NCBI GenBank assembly: GCA_030606485.1
Contig: JAUWGH010000006.1
Location: 1 to 64,000 of the forward strand
Length of the DNA: 64,000 nt
From: Promethearchaeota archaeon
Lineage (GTDB): Archaea > Asgardarchaeota > Lokiarchaeia > Sigyniarchaeales > SOKP01
Reading direction: 5' to 3'
Position 1 is the first letter of the stretch, and each line of letters begins with the position of its first letter. The position numbers were made by a program, and so were the translations under genes. The notes below the pieces were generated by a model. That model was not told the origin of the DNA. It saw only the letters and a list, made by a program, of their open reading frames with translations, and searched no databases. This document shows positions 35,942 to 44,738 of this stretch, one piece after another.

Positions 35942-37213
35942 ATGAATTTCGAAATCATCATCATTGGAGCTGGTATCTCTGGTGCTTCATTTGCTAATAA
36001 AATTGTAAAATTTGCAAAAACTCTTCTTCTTGATGCGCAAGATATATCTCAGCGCCCACTATCTACAAATATTTTCCCATTCCATAATAAACCCTATATT
36101 GAAGAAACTGAATGGGCAAATGTAGAAATATTTCCAACATATCATGTTAAAACGAATTATATGGGAAGTAAATTTGATGGAATTGTTAATTCTGAAGAAT
36201 TTGGTCGCCCTTTAGGAAAAGTAGTTTATTTAGAAAAATTATTAAACAGAATGATCCAAAAATTCGAAGACCAGGGTGGTGTTTTTAAAGATAAACAAAA
36301 AGTAAAAAAAATAAATAAATATAGTGACCACTTGGAAGTAATTACTAATAATGGTCAAACCTTTTCATGTAAATTACTAGTTTTTGCTACTGGTTCCCGA
36401 GCTTTGGATTTGCAACGTTCAATGGGTTTTGATACTCCGGATGAATATGTGGGTATATATTGTCATTTTCATGGAGATGAGGATAAATTAAATGAAAATA
36501 TGGATGCAAATTATCTCTTTCATATTAATCCAAAAATAAGCCGAAATGGTCCATTATTTATAAATAAGGGGAAAGAAAGGCTTTCAATAGGTTTTTTAGG
36601 AGATAATCAGCCAATTCAAGAACTCGGTTTAAAATTAAATAATATTCTTAATTCTTATAAAAAAATTCAACCATTTATAAAAGGATTAACGCGTGATCCA
36701 AAATCAATTGTTGCGAAAATTTCAAAACATCCAATTAAAACATTTTCTCATGATAGAATGTTAATTTTAGGTGAAGCTGCTGGTTTAGTTACAGCGTTCT
36801 TCTACGAGGGAATACTATGTGGGATAATATCGGCAGAGATTGCTTCTAATACAATTAAATCATTAATGGAAATTAATAATGATTTTAACCAGCTCTCTCT
36901 TAGACAGTATGATAACGAAATCAACCGAGTATTTGGTAATTATTTTAAAAATGGAAAAGGTTCAGAATATATATTCTATCATTCTGGTTCTAATATGGAG
37001 TTGATTTGGGACACTTATATAAAAGTGGTTCGTAAAGATAAAAAACTTAGAAAATATATTTGGGAAGCGTATCAAATTGAGAACATTGAAGCCCTCGCTA
37101 ATTATGATATTAGTAGAGATCGATATGCTGGGGAGAGAATGCTTGCTAATTTGCCCTTCCTATCCAAAATAAGCTTAGTTCCCCTCTTTCTTAAGGCTAG
37201 GTTTATATTATAA
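35942..37213 (+). CDS. FAD-dependent oxidoreductase, geranylgeranyl-reductase-like
   Basis: This 423-residue flavoprotein has an N-terminal Rossmann motif IIIGAGISGASFANKI (6-21) and the family's second FAD element RMLILGEAAGLVTAFFYEGI (about 275-294). In place of the usual acidic residue after the second strand it has LLLDAQD. Such enzymes reduce polyprenyl chains of archaeal lipids or oxidise other substrates. It is divergent from the tandem flavodoxin gene, with only 113 bases between start codons, so electron supply from that protein is possible. Substrate assignment is not certain. Confidence 0.78.
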   Translation: MNFEIIIIGAGISGASFANKIVKFAKTLLLDAQDISQRPLSTNIFPFHNKPYIEETEWANVEIFPTYHVKTNYMGSKFDGIVNSEEFGRPLGKVVYLEKLLNRMIQKFEDQGGVFKDKQKVKKINKYSDHLEVITNNGQTFSCKLLVFATGSRALDLQRSMGFDTPDEYVGIYCHFHGDEDKLNENMDANYLFHINPKISRNGPLFINKGKERLSIGFLGDNQPIQELGLKLNNILNSYKKIQPFIKGLTRDPKSIVAKISKHPIKTFSHDRMLILGEAAGLVTAFFYEGILCGIISAEIASNTIKSLMEINNDFNQLSLRQYDNEINRVFGNYFKNGKGSEYIFYHSGSNMELIWDTYIKVVRKDKKLRKYIWEAYQIENIEALANYDISRDRYAGERMLANLPFLSKISLVPLFLKARFIL

Positions 37214-37235
37214 AAAATATTTAGTAAAGATTATT

Positions 37236-39227
37236 TTATTCTCCTTCTTGATCTTCAAATAAACCTAGATTTGGGTCTAGGAATTGATTACTACACATAG
37301 GACAAGCATTATATTTAGAAATCCAATAAGCTACGCATAGATAATGAAATACCGACCCGCAAAATGGACACACAATTATATTTTCTCTCGCGATATTAAT
37401 ATATTTATGGCATACAGTGCATTGGACATTAGAGGTTGAAATTCCCTCCCTTAATCTAATTCGAGAGGATAAAACTTCTTCTAATTTTGACATTTCTTCT
37501 TGATAAAGTCTTTTTTCTCGATTTGATTTTTTTATTTGAGAATTAATCGATTGAATTCTCTCCTTTAATTCATCATCAGATAATTTTTCCGGAAAAAGTG
37601 TTGTAAAACGATAATTCAGTGGAATTTCATGGTCTAATAATCCAATATTTTTTATCGTGCTAAAAAGAATCTCTTCTTTGCCAATAATCTCTTTAAATGA
37701 AATAAAAAGTTTAGAAATTGATAAGTATAGTGCAAATTTCATTTGATTTGTTTTTTCAGTAAAATTTTTTTCCCAATTTTTTATAAGACTGTATGGACTA
37801 ACTCCTTTTTTTCTAATATCTTCAAATATTTTTGTAATCTCTTTTTGGATTTTAGTAGTTTCTACCGTATATTTTCTCAGCATATTTTTAATATTTTCTA
37901 ATTCAGGAAACTCCTGATTTATAGTCTTAGAGGTTTCTTGTTGATAAAAATTCAACATATGATTTAATTTTGCAATTTTATTATCAATAACATCTTTTAC
38001 TTCAGCTTTTACTTTCTCTTCATATATAGATTGAGCGGAATTTTCAAAATTTTCCGTTCTTCTTTGAATTTCTGAATTTATATTATTTATTGTTTTATTT
38101 ATATTTAATGTGATCTCATCGTAAGGCTTTAAATAATTTTCAAATTCTAAAATCCAATCCACAATATCATCTAATAAATTAATTAATTGAAGATTCTTTA
38201 AGCGAAGGTGGATTATACAATCTTGTTCTTCAATCCTTTTTTGATAATAAGTTTCAATTTTTTCAAAAATCTTTAATATCGGTTTTGAAATGAAATTATA
38301 AATATCACTTTGATTTAACTCTTCTAAGATTTTCTTTATTTCACTCTTAGTAATGATCTTTCCGTCATCATAAATTTCTTTCCTTTCTAAAAACAAATTA
38401 AATATAAAATCCCTTAATAATTCAATTAAAAATAAACGTAAATTTTTTTTAATCTCTGCTTTCTCTGTAGAATCCCTATATTCCTCTATTTCATTGATAG
38501 AAAAAATCCCCATTGAATAAAATAAATTAATATATTCATAAATAAGCACGGATTTAAAGATTTTGGACTCTTGAAGGTCAGAAATTATATCATGTAAATA
38601 AAAAACAATATTTTCTTCTCGTCCCTCATTAATAATTGGGACTTCAGCGTGCTGTTCTACGATTTCACATAATGATTTTAATGGCTCCCAAATTTCAAGA
38701 TTTAACGGAAGTTTTTTAAGAATAAAAGAAGTTTTCTTAAGTATAGAGCTTTCAATAAATATATTAATTTGATTATTGAATCTGGGTCTGAACTTTTCCT
38801 TATTAGATTGTACAAAATCAATAAGATTATCGCATTGGTCTCTTGAATACTTAATATTTTTATATATTTTTTCAATTAATTTCTTATTTTTAATTATAAC
38901 TTTTATATTCCTCATATCTAAGAAGAGAATTCTAATCCTCTGTTCAATTCGCATTAATTCACTTAAAATTTCTGATAGAAAATAATATAATTCATTTAAA
39001 TTCCCAACTTCGAAATAATTACTAAAAAAATCTTCTAAATTTATTAAGTATTCAGAAATTTTATTAAAATCTTCTAAATCAAACTTGGACGAAATAAAGT
39101 TTATAATTTCTGATTTCTTTGATTTATTTTTCTCAAAATAAATTAATTGTTTTTTTATTTCTTCAATCTCTACTTTTGTAAATCCTTTTATATCATCAGA
39201 AATAAAACCATTATTACTAAATAACAT
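37236..39227 (-). CDS. Large coiled-coil protein with C-terminal RING/PHD-like zinc finger
   Basis: Most of this 663-residue protein (about 1-590) is helical and coiled coil, without membrane spans. The last 60 residues hold a cross-brace type finger with ligands Cys603, Cys606, Cys620, Cys623, His628, Cys631, Cys642 and Cys645, in the spacing C-x2-C-x13-C-x2-C-x4-H-x2-C-x10-C-x2-C. This C4HC3 order matches PHD and RINGv fingers and also the prokaryotic RING family. Eukaryotic relatives include ubiquitin ligases and membrane-protein adaptors. It lies 39 bases after the proteasome beta-type gene on the same strand and is probably co-transcribed with it. A ligase role is inference; no ubiquitin, E1 or E2 gene is in the window. 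Confidence 0.82.
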   Translation of the reverse strand: MLFSNNGFISDDIKGFTKVEIEEIKKQLIYFEKNKSKKSEIINFISSKFDLEDFNKISEYLINLEDFFSNYFEVGNLNELYYFLSEILSELMRIEQRIRILFLDMRNIKVIIKNKKLIEKIYKNIKYSRDQCDNLIDFVQSNKEKFRPRFNNQINIFIESSILKKTSFILKKLPLNLEIWEPLKSLCEIVEQHAEVPIINEGREENIVFYLHDIISDLQESKIFKSVLIYEYINLFYSMGIFSINEIEEYRDSTEKAEIKKNLRLFLIELLRDFIFNLFLERKEIYDDGKIITKSEIKKILEELNQSDIYNFISKPILKIFEKIETYYQKRIEEQDCIIHLRLKNLQLINLLDDIVDWILEFENYLKPYDEITLNINKTINNINSEIQRRTENFENSAQSIYEEKVKAEVKDVIDNKIAKLNHMLNFYQQETSKTINQEFPELENIKNMLRKYTVETTKIQKEITKIFEDIRKKGVSPYSLIKNWEKNFTEKTNQMKFALYLSISKLFISFKEIIGKEEILFSTIKNIGLLDHEIPLNYRFTTLFPEKLSDDELKERIQSINSQIKKSNREKRLYQEEMSKLEEVLSSRIRLREGISTSNVQCTVCHKYINIARENIIVCPFCGSVFHYLCVAYWISKYNACPMCSNQFLDPNLGLFEDQEGE

Positions 39228-39266
39228 AAAAATAGTCTTTTTATCCTAAAATAATATTAATAAAAT

Positions 39267-39884
39267 CTATTCGCCTAATTCATTTAACTCGAGATATTTC
39301 TCTTTATATCCTGCATCAGTTATTGTTAAAATATCAATACCATTACCTGCCATTGCATCTCTTGCTAATGCAGAACGTATTACTTTTTCTACTAATTTTT
39401 CACCTTTTGCAATTGTCATTTCTGGTATGTATTCCGATTCAAGCATTCCTACCATCATCAGCATACTCGTACCCCCCACTCCGTAGTCATCAGGCATCAA
39501 AGATCCGATCGCATCTAATGTATAAAGCTTTGGTCCATCAATATCTACTCCAGCTATAACAACATTTGTAAATAAGGGAAACATTTTCCGATAATACAGA
39601 TAATTACTAATCATCTTTCCCATACTTTGTGTAGAAATTCTTGAACCAGCTTCGTATTGATACAAATTTGCTCTAGCTTTCATAATTTTTACTAAAATTT
39701 GAAAATCTCCAATTAATCCATATGCAGAAAGGCCAATATTATCGGTTAATGGAAATACCTTTTTAGTTGATTTATTCGTAACAGTATAACCTAATGTAGC
39801 CCGTCGATCATTGCCTAAAACCACTCCTTCTTTGCATTTTATTGCGACCGAAGCCGCTCCTGGAATCATGAATTCCCTGCTCAT
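39267..39884 (-). CDS. psmB: 20S proteasome beta-type subunit lacking the Thr1 nucleophile
   Basis: This 205-residue protein is a clear beta-type subunit: VAIKCKEGVVLGNDRRAT (13-30) aligns with the family start, and ARDAMAGNGIDILTI matches its C-terminal block. Counting from the usual Gly(-1)/Thr1 cut, residue 10 (Ala, in PGAAS) is in the Thr1 position. The partner residues Asp17 (Asp26) and Lys33 (Lys42) are kept, but Ser169 of the D-x-x-S-G motif is Ala (DAMAG). The DNA reads GGA-GCG-GCT-TCG, so this is not a translation slip. It should therefore be inactive and structural or regulatory, as in some archaea with two beta subunits. An active beta would have to lie elsewhere. Confidence 0.9.
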   Translation of the reverse strand: MSREFMIPGAASVAIKCKEGVVLGNDRRATLGYTVTNKSTKKVFPLTDNIGLSAYGLIGDFQILVKIMKARANLYQYEAGSRISTQSMGKMISNYLYYRKMFPLFTNVVIAGVDIDGPKLYTLDAIGSLMPDDYGVGGTSMLMMVGMLESEYIPEMTIAKGEKLVEKVIRSALARDAMAGNGIDILTITDAGYKEKYLELNELGE

Positions 39885-40175
39885 TTCCCTTCGTTTTTTT
39901 TCTTATTTAATCCTTATTCTCAATATTAAATTAGAACTTATTAATTTAATATATAATTTACCTTAAATTTCTTTTCCAAATATTTAATAAATCTAAAGCC
40001 TAGCCTACATTTGATCAAATATTTTTCTCTTGTCAAAATAATATATAGATTGAATTAATATCATATTTTATATAACTCACTATATTTATTATACCGATAA
40101 GTATAGTTAGATAAATTAATCCAAGAGAAAAAAAAAAAAATAAAAAAAATGATATTTACTAATCGGGAACTCGAG

Positions 40176-40394
40176 TTAGAAATATTTGATTGCTAAAAGC
40201 AAATCATCCTTTGTTACTTTCTTTCTACCTGCATGATTACAGAATGTGATAGCTTGTTTAGTAATAGATGTAGCTGTACTCTCTAAATTTTCAATCAAGA
40301 GATCTACTGCATCTCTCGCAACAATAGTTGCACCTTGTTTTTTCATTAATCTCCTAACTGGACTCCAGGCGAAAGAATGTTTCTTTTTTGCCAT
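40176..40394 (-). CDS. Archaeal histone
   Basis: This 72-residue protein is a single histone fold. The first helix region is SPVRRLMKKQG (11-21), followed by the long helix with ARDAVDLLIENLESTATSIT and the third part NHAGRKKVTKDDLLLAIKYF (53-72), with the RKKVTxDDLxxA signature of archaeal histones. The start has a clean ribosome site, GGAGGA, about ten bases upstream of the ATG. It binds and wraps DNA as dimers or polymers. The N-terminal MAKKKHSFAWS is a short basic tail, shorter than eukaryotic tails. Confidence 0.93.
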   Translation of the reverse strand: MAKKKHSFAWSPVRRLMKKQGATIVARDAVDLLIENLESTATSITKQAITFCNHAGRKKVTKDDLLLAIKYF

Positions 40395-41073
40395 AATTTT
40401 ATTCCTCCATTTTTTTTTTCTAAAATTTCAGTTTTTAATTTTTTTTAATTTAATTTTTATTAGAGACTTAGTTTAAATTATAAGCATTCGTATATTTAAA
40501 CCTTTTGCCAAGAAGGATATTTTTAAAATCATAAAGTAAAAATCGACAAAAATAAGAAATTATAAAATAGTTAAATTTTCTTAGAATAAAGCCCATAAAA
40601 ATTACTTAAAGAAGGAAAATACAAAGTTAAAAATTTTTATTAAGAATAATAGAAAAAATTATTAGGTTATATATTGAAATTGATTATGATATTTCATTAA
40701 AAATCTTTATCTTAAAGGACTTAAAATTAAAATTTGTTGCCAATATTAGTAATATTTGTTTTTTCTTTAAGATTTTCGTTGAATCTTCGAAAGAATGTTA
40801 AATACAATGGATTTTAGTATTTTTAATAAATTTTTAATAAATTTTAAATTCAATTAAATTTATTCAATTTAATTTTTCTGTTAGATGATCAACTTGTGTA
40901 TAATTTTTGCTCTTTTAATCACAAGTAATATTAAATTTGCCTTGATAGCGTGATTATGATATGAAATTTGTAAGATTTTTAAAAATATAGTATTTTTAAT
41001 GCATTCTTAAAAATTATTATATAATAGAAAATTAATTTAATTATTGTAATCAAATCAAATAATTTTGATTAAT
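40395..41073. other. Long non-coding spacer between histone and SIS genes
   Basis: This 679-base gap has no frame with a credible start and ribosome site. It contains the histone promoter region at its left end and long A/T runs elsewhere. I see no tRNA-like or strongly paired region, but a small RNA in the AT-rich part cannot be ruled out by eye. Confidence 0.35.
40488..40507 (-). promoter_or_regulatory. Predicted BRE/TATA promoter of the histone gene
   Basis: On the minus strand the sequence AAAAGGTTTAAATATACG reads like a purine-rich BRE followed by a TATA box. It lies about 95-110 bases before the histone start, which implies a leader of around 70-80 bases. No experimental start site is available. 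Confidence 0.4.
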
Positions 41074-41739
41074 ATGGTTCTGAAAGAAGAATTAAAAAAG
41101 AAAAAACCAGCTGCTGAACACGAAAAAAATGGTATAACTAAGCAATATTTATTCGACAGTATGGAACTAATCATCGATAACATAAAAAAAAATATTGAAC
41201 ACCTTTCTATGAACTGGAAATATACAAAAACTTTCATAGATATTATATATGAAGGAATAAAAACCAAAAGACATTTCTTCTTATTAGCATCAGGCAGGAG
41301 TGCCATGATATTACAATGTTTTGCAACGCGATTAGTCCATTTGGGAGGGAAAGCGTATATGGTTTCTAATTTGCAAAGCATTCCTGCTATGAAAAAGAAA
41401 GATATTTTAATTGTTCTTTCAGGATCAGGTACTACTTCAGTAGTCCAAAGTCTTTTGGGATCTTATGTAAATTCTGTAATTCCACACGCTATAATTGTAG
41501 TAACATCTTATCCTGATACCACTATTGGCAGAATGGGGGATTTGACAATCAAATTATTAGGAAGAACAAAAAGAGACCAAGAAGCAAAAGATGATGATCT
41601 CGAAGCAATTCTTACTCCTGAGGGAACAGCCTTCGAACAAGTCGCATTTACTTATTTAGACGCGGTAGTTGCTGAACTAGCATTACGCTTGAAAAAAACT
41701 AATAAAGACATGCTTAAAAAGCACTCTCAAGGGACGTAA
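41074..41739 (+). CDS. SIS-domain protein, 6-phospho-3-hexuloisomerase-like
   Basis: This protein of 221 residues is a single SIS domain with LLASGRSAMILQCFATRLVHLGG (in two parts, about 71-94), LIVLSGSGTTS (about 109-119) and a C-terminal EGTAFEQVAF that together match the archaeal phosphohexuloisomerase pattern (S-G-S-G-x-T, then E-x-x-x-F/E-Q). I chose the ATG at 41074 over TTG at 41065. The enzyme of this family interconverts hexulose 6-phosphate and fructose 6-phosphate in the ribulose monophosphate route used for pentose supply. No hexulose-phosphate synthase gene is next to it. Confidence 0.8.
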   Translation: MVLKEELKKKKPAAEHEKNGITKQYLFDSMELIIDNIKKNIEHLSMNWKYTKTFIDIIYEGIKTKRHFFLLASGRSAMILQCFATRLVHLGGKAYMVSNLQSIPAMKKKDILIVLSGSGTTSVVQSLLGSYVNSVIPHAIIVVTSYPDTTIGRMGDLTIKLLGRTKRDQEAKDDDLEAILTPEGTAFEQVAFTYLDAVVAELALRLKKTNKDMLKKHSQGT

Positions 41740-41841
41740 ATTTTAATTATTTTATTTTGGTTTTAAAATTTTTATTTATTGTTGATTTTAGGATAAGTTC
41801 GTAATCCAAATATTAAAATAATTTATTATATTTTATATCAA

Positions 41842-41913
41842 TGCACCTGTCTATAGTGTTTTTTTGAGATTCTAATTTTGGAAACAATGATAAAGAATCT
41901 TCCAACAGGTGCA
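41842..41913. repeat. Nested inverted repeat (possible structured RNA or mobile footprint)
   Basis: An outer pair of 9-base arms, TGCACCTGT (41842-41850) and ACAGGTGCA (41905-41913), is perfectly complementary. Inside it a second 7-base pair, AGATTCT (41867-41873) and AGAATCT (41894-41900), surrounds a 20-base loop. The whole 72-base element lies between the SIS gene and the radical-SAM gene and is less AT-rich in its arms than the spacer around it. Confidence 0.5.
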
Positions 41914-41963
41914 CTTTATATTAATTTTGTGTTTGTAGATTAACTTGGTGCAAATAATATTAA

Positions 41964-43271
41964 ATGAGTTTGGAAATAAAATCTTTAATTTTATTTAATT
42001 ATTCAAAACCTAATACTTATTCTTATGCTGCTTTAATGGGCTCATTGGATTCCTACTCTACTTTTTCTGAAAATATTGAAATAAAAATAATTAACCAAAA
42101 TTTATTTAAATTTTTTAAAAATGAACAAACTTGGAAGAATTATTCCAATTATAAACATATTATTTTATTATATTCACTATTCTCTGAGCAGTTTCTTGGA
42201 TTTTCTGATAAAATATTTAAAATTAAAAAATTATTTAAAGACCATATAGGAAAATCACCTATAATTATTGCTGGTGGTCCTCATCCAAGCGCAAGACCTA
42301 TAGAAGTGTTAAAAGCAGGTGTAGATATTGTCATTCAGGGAGAAGGAGAATATAATTTTCCAAGAATAATAAATTGGATCCATCAAAAAGGTTATTTAGA
42401 TGAATCTTATGATGATTATCGAGGTAAAGGTGGAATATATTATTACTATAATAACAAATTATGTTCAAAAGAAAGTTCGGAACGTTTAAATTTAGACAAT
42501 TACTCATCGATAAGTTTCAAACACAGATTATTTGGTCCAGTAGAAATTTCTCGTGGGTGTCCATTCTGTTGTAAATTTTGTCAATATGGAAATTTCTATA
42601 ATAATATGAAGCATAAATCTATTAAGACCATATTTAAAACTATAGAGAAAGCAGTTGAAGTGAAATATGATAAAATATGGTTTCTTTCTTCAAATTCTTT
42701 TGCCTATGGATCAAAATCTCTAAACCCAAATCCAATGAAGGTGAAAGAATTATTAAGTAAACTTTACAAAATTGAAGGTTTAAATGAGATCTATTTTGGT
42801 ACATTTCCAAGTGAAGTTAGACCTGAATTTGTGACACATGAAATGTTGGACTCTTGTATCCCGTACATTTCAAATAAATATTTTATTATTGGAGCTCAAA
42901 CGGCATCAAATCGATTATTGCAATATATTAACCGAGGTCACACATTTGAAGATGTCTTGAATGCTATAGACATTTTAAAGGAATATGGATTTAATTGTCA
43001 TCTAGATTTTATTTTTGGACTTCCCTCAGAAACTTCAGAAGATATTGATGAAAATATTAATTTTTTCAAATATATTCTGAAACAAAATAATATTAAAATT
43101 CATTCTCATACTTTTATGCCTTTACCTGGTTCTAAATTTGAAAATAAGCCAGCTGGTAAGGTTATTCCTCTTCGACTCCAAAAAATCTTGAGGCAATTAA
43201 TAAGTCAAGGTAAGGCATACGGACAATATCAAACTCAACTAAAAGTAGCACAATTAATCGAAAATCTTTAA
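41964..43271 (+). CDS. Radical SAM protein with N-terminal cobalamin-binding-like domain
   Basis: The N-terminal half of this 435-residue protein contains IIAGGPHPSARPIEVLKAG (about 99-117) and VIQGEGEYNFPRI, typical of the B12-binding-like Rossmann domain of MJ_1487-type proteins. The radical SAM core has RGCPFCCKFCQYG with cluster cysteines Cys199, Cys203 and Cys206 (C-x3-C-x2-C), and later GAQTASNRLLQYINRGHT and LDFIFGLPSET, conserved in B12-type radical SAM enzymes. It is the first of four same-strand genes. The product modified is unknown. The canonical B12-binding DxHxxG was not seen, so the B12 domain may be vestigial. Confidence 0.87.
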   Translation: MSLEIKSLILFNYSKPNTYSYAALMGSLDSYSTFSENIEIKIINQNLFKFFKNEQTWKNYSNYKHIILLYSLFSEQFLGFSDKIFKIKKLFKDHIGKSPIIIAGGPHPSARPIEVLKAGVDIVIQGEGEYNFPRIINWIHQKGYLDESYDDYRGKGGIYYYYNNKLCSKESSERLNLDNYSSISFKHRLFGPVEISRGCPFCCKFCQYGNFYNNMKHKSIKTIFKTIEKAVEVKYDKIWFLSSNSFAYGSKSLNPNPMKVKELLSKLYKIEGLNEIYFGTFPSEVRPEFVTHEMLDSCIPYISNKYFIIGAQTASNRLLQYINRGHTFEDVLNAIDILKEYGFNCHLDFIFGLPSETSEDIDENINFFKYILKQNNIKIHSHTFMPLPGSKFENKPAGKVIPLRLQKILRQLISQGKAYGQYQTQLKVAQLIENL

Positions 43272-43353
43272 AAATCTTTCATAATTAAAAGGTTTAAAAT
43301 TTATTCTAATATATTGAAAAGCTTTAATAAAATAAAATCTAGATTAAATTAAA

Positions 43354-44733
43354 ATGAACAATGCATTTAGTGTCTCCATTACTACGGGTGATAACCCAAA
43401 TGATGCTGTTATAAAAGGAATAAATAATCTTGGTGGAATATCAAAATTTATAGAAAAAGACGAAACTGTTTTTATAAAAATTAACTTAACCATGATTACC
43501 GGATTTCCTTCTAATGTTAATTTTAATACACTTATTGAAGTTATTAAACTTTGCAAAACAGCTGGGGCTAAAAAAATTTATGTCGGCTCATTTCCATTTG
43601 AAAATCTTACAATCAAAGATGTTTCTGAAGAATTAGGACTCAAAGAATTTACCGAATATTTTGGTAGTGAATTAGCCTTTTTAGATAATAGTGATAAGTT
43701 AAAAATATCCAAAGAGGAGAAATTAAGACTTCAGAAAGAAAGTTTTAAGGAGGTTGAGGTTCAAGATTCAATTATTAAATATCCCAAATTAATTTTAAAT
43801 GTAGATAAATTTATTTGCATAAATCAAGTTAATGTCCATCCTTTATTTGATATTCACTTATCTTTATTAAATTTATTTTCTTGTATTCCGTTCAAATTTA
43901 GGAAAATTGAACATCAAGAAGATGTAGAAAAAGATTATATTATTGCAGATCAATATAAAACAGATTTGATTTCAAGAATTTTGGATATCTATGAAATTAA
44001 AAAATCAAATTTAATAATAAATGATCTTTTCTACTTTATGGAAGGAGCAGGTCCATTTATTTATAAAGATTCTAAAATTAATCCAATCAAACATATAGTA
44101 TGTGGAAATGAAGCAATAGCAACAGACTATATAACTTTAAAAATTCTTGGACTTAATCCCAAAAAGAATTTCTTAATGTCTCATTGGATTGAAAAAAATA
44201 TTGGTATTTCAAATTTGGAAAAAATAAATCTCTCAGGAGAAAATCTTGAAGATATTAATTTCACCTTTAAACAGTGTAAAAAAAGAATAGAAGATATCTA
44301 TGTACAAAAATTTAATATCAAAAAAGGTGAAATTTGTAGCGGATGCTTCTTGCAATCATATTATCTATTAAACTTTTTGAAAACTTTTTTCTTAAAAGAT
44401 TTGAACTATTTACCACAATGCTCGTATCTCGTTGGAGCAAATCCATTGGAGCCCGATTCGCCTAATAATATATTACTATACGGGGATTGCGCAATAAAGA
44501 CAACTGAAAAAAGAGAATTTCGAACTATTGAAAAAGAAGGAAAGGATATAAAGACTTTATTTCTAAAAAAAGCCATTATAGAAAAAAAGAATAAAAAAAT
44601 ACTAGAAATCCCTGGATGCCCCCCAAATTTACAAGACACCTTGAATCTTTTTTTAAGATATTTTAAGAAAAGTAATCTTCCTACACTAAATTTCTATATG
44701 AAAAAATTGAATAAAACACAAAAAAACAGTTGA
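43354..44733 (+). CDS. DUF362-type protein
   Basis: This 459-residue protein has the DUF362 layout: a start with VFIKINLTMITG (about 45-56), a central HPLFDIHLSLLNLFSCIP (about 162-179) and a GNEAIATDYITLKILGL segment (about 251-267) that is conserved in the family. The C-terminal part has several Cys residues, including CSGCFLQSYY and a final GCPPN. DUF362 domains occur with or without ferredoxins and may be iron-sulfur enzymes. It follows the radical SAM gene by 82 bases, and its stop overlaps the next frame. Confidence 0.82.
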   Translation: MNNAFSVSITTGDNPNDAVIKGINNLGGISKFIEKDETVFIKINLTMITGFPSNVNFNTLIEVIKLCKTAGAKKIYVGSFPFENLTIKDVSEELGLKEFTEYFGSELAFLDNSDKLKISKEEKLRLQKESFKEVEVQDSIIKYPKLILNVDKFICINQVNVHPLFDIHLSLLNLFSCIPFKFRKIEHQEDVEKDYIIADQYKTDLISRILDIYEIKKSNLIINDLFYFMEGAGPFIYKDSKINPIKHIVCGNEAIATDYITLKILGLNPKKNFLMSHWIEKNIGISNLEKINLSGENLEDINFTFKQCKKRIEDIYVQKFNIKKGEICSGCFLQSYYLLNFLKTFFLKDLNYLPQCSYLVGANPLEPDSPNNILLYGDCAIKTTEKREFRTIEKEGKDIKTLFLKKAIIEKKNKKILEIPGCPPNLQDTLNLFLRYFKKSNLPTLNFYMKKLNKTQKNS

Positions 44734-44738
44734 TTTTG

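Noticed and set aside
40395-41073. Possible tRNA or structured RNA in the long spacer
   Set aside because: No acceptor-stem-like pairing, no T-loop GGTTCRA pattern and no GC-rich block were found.
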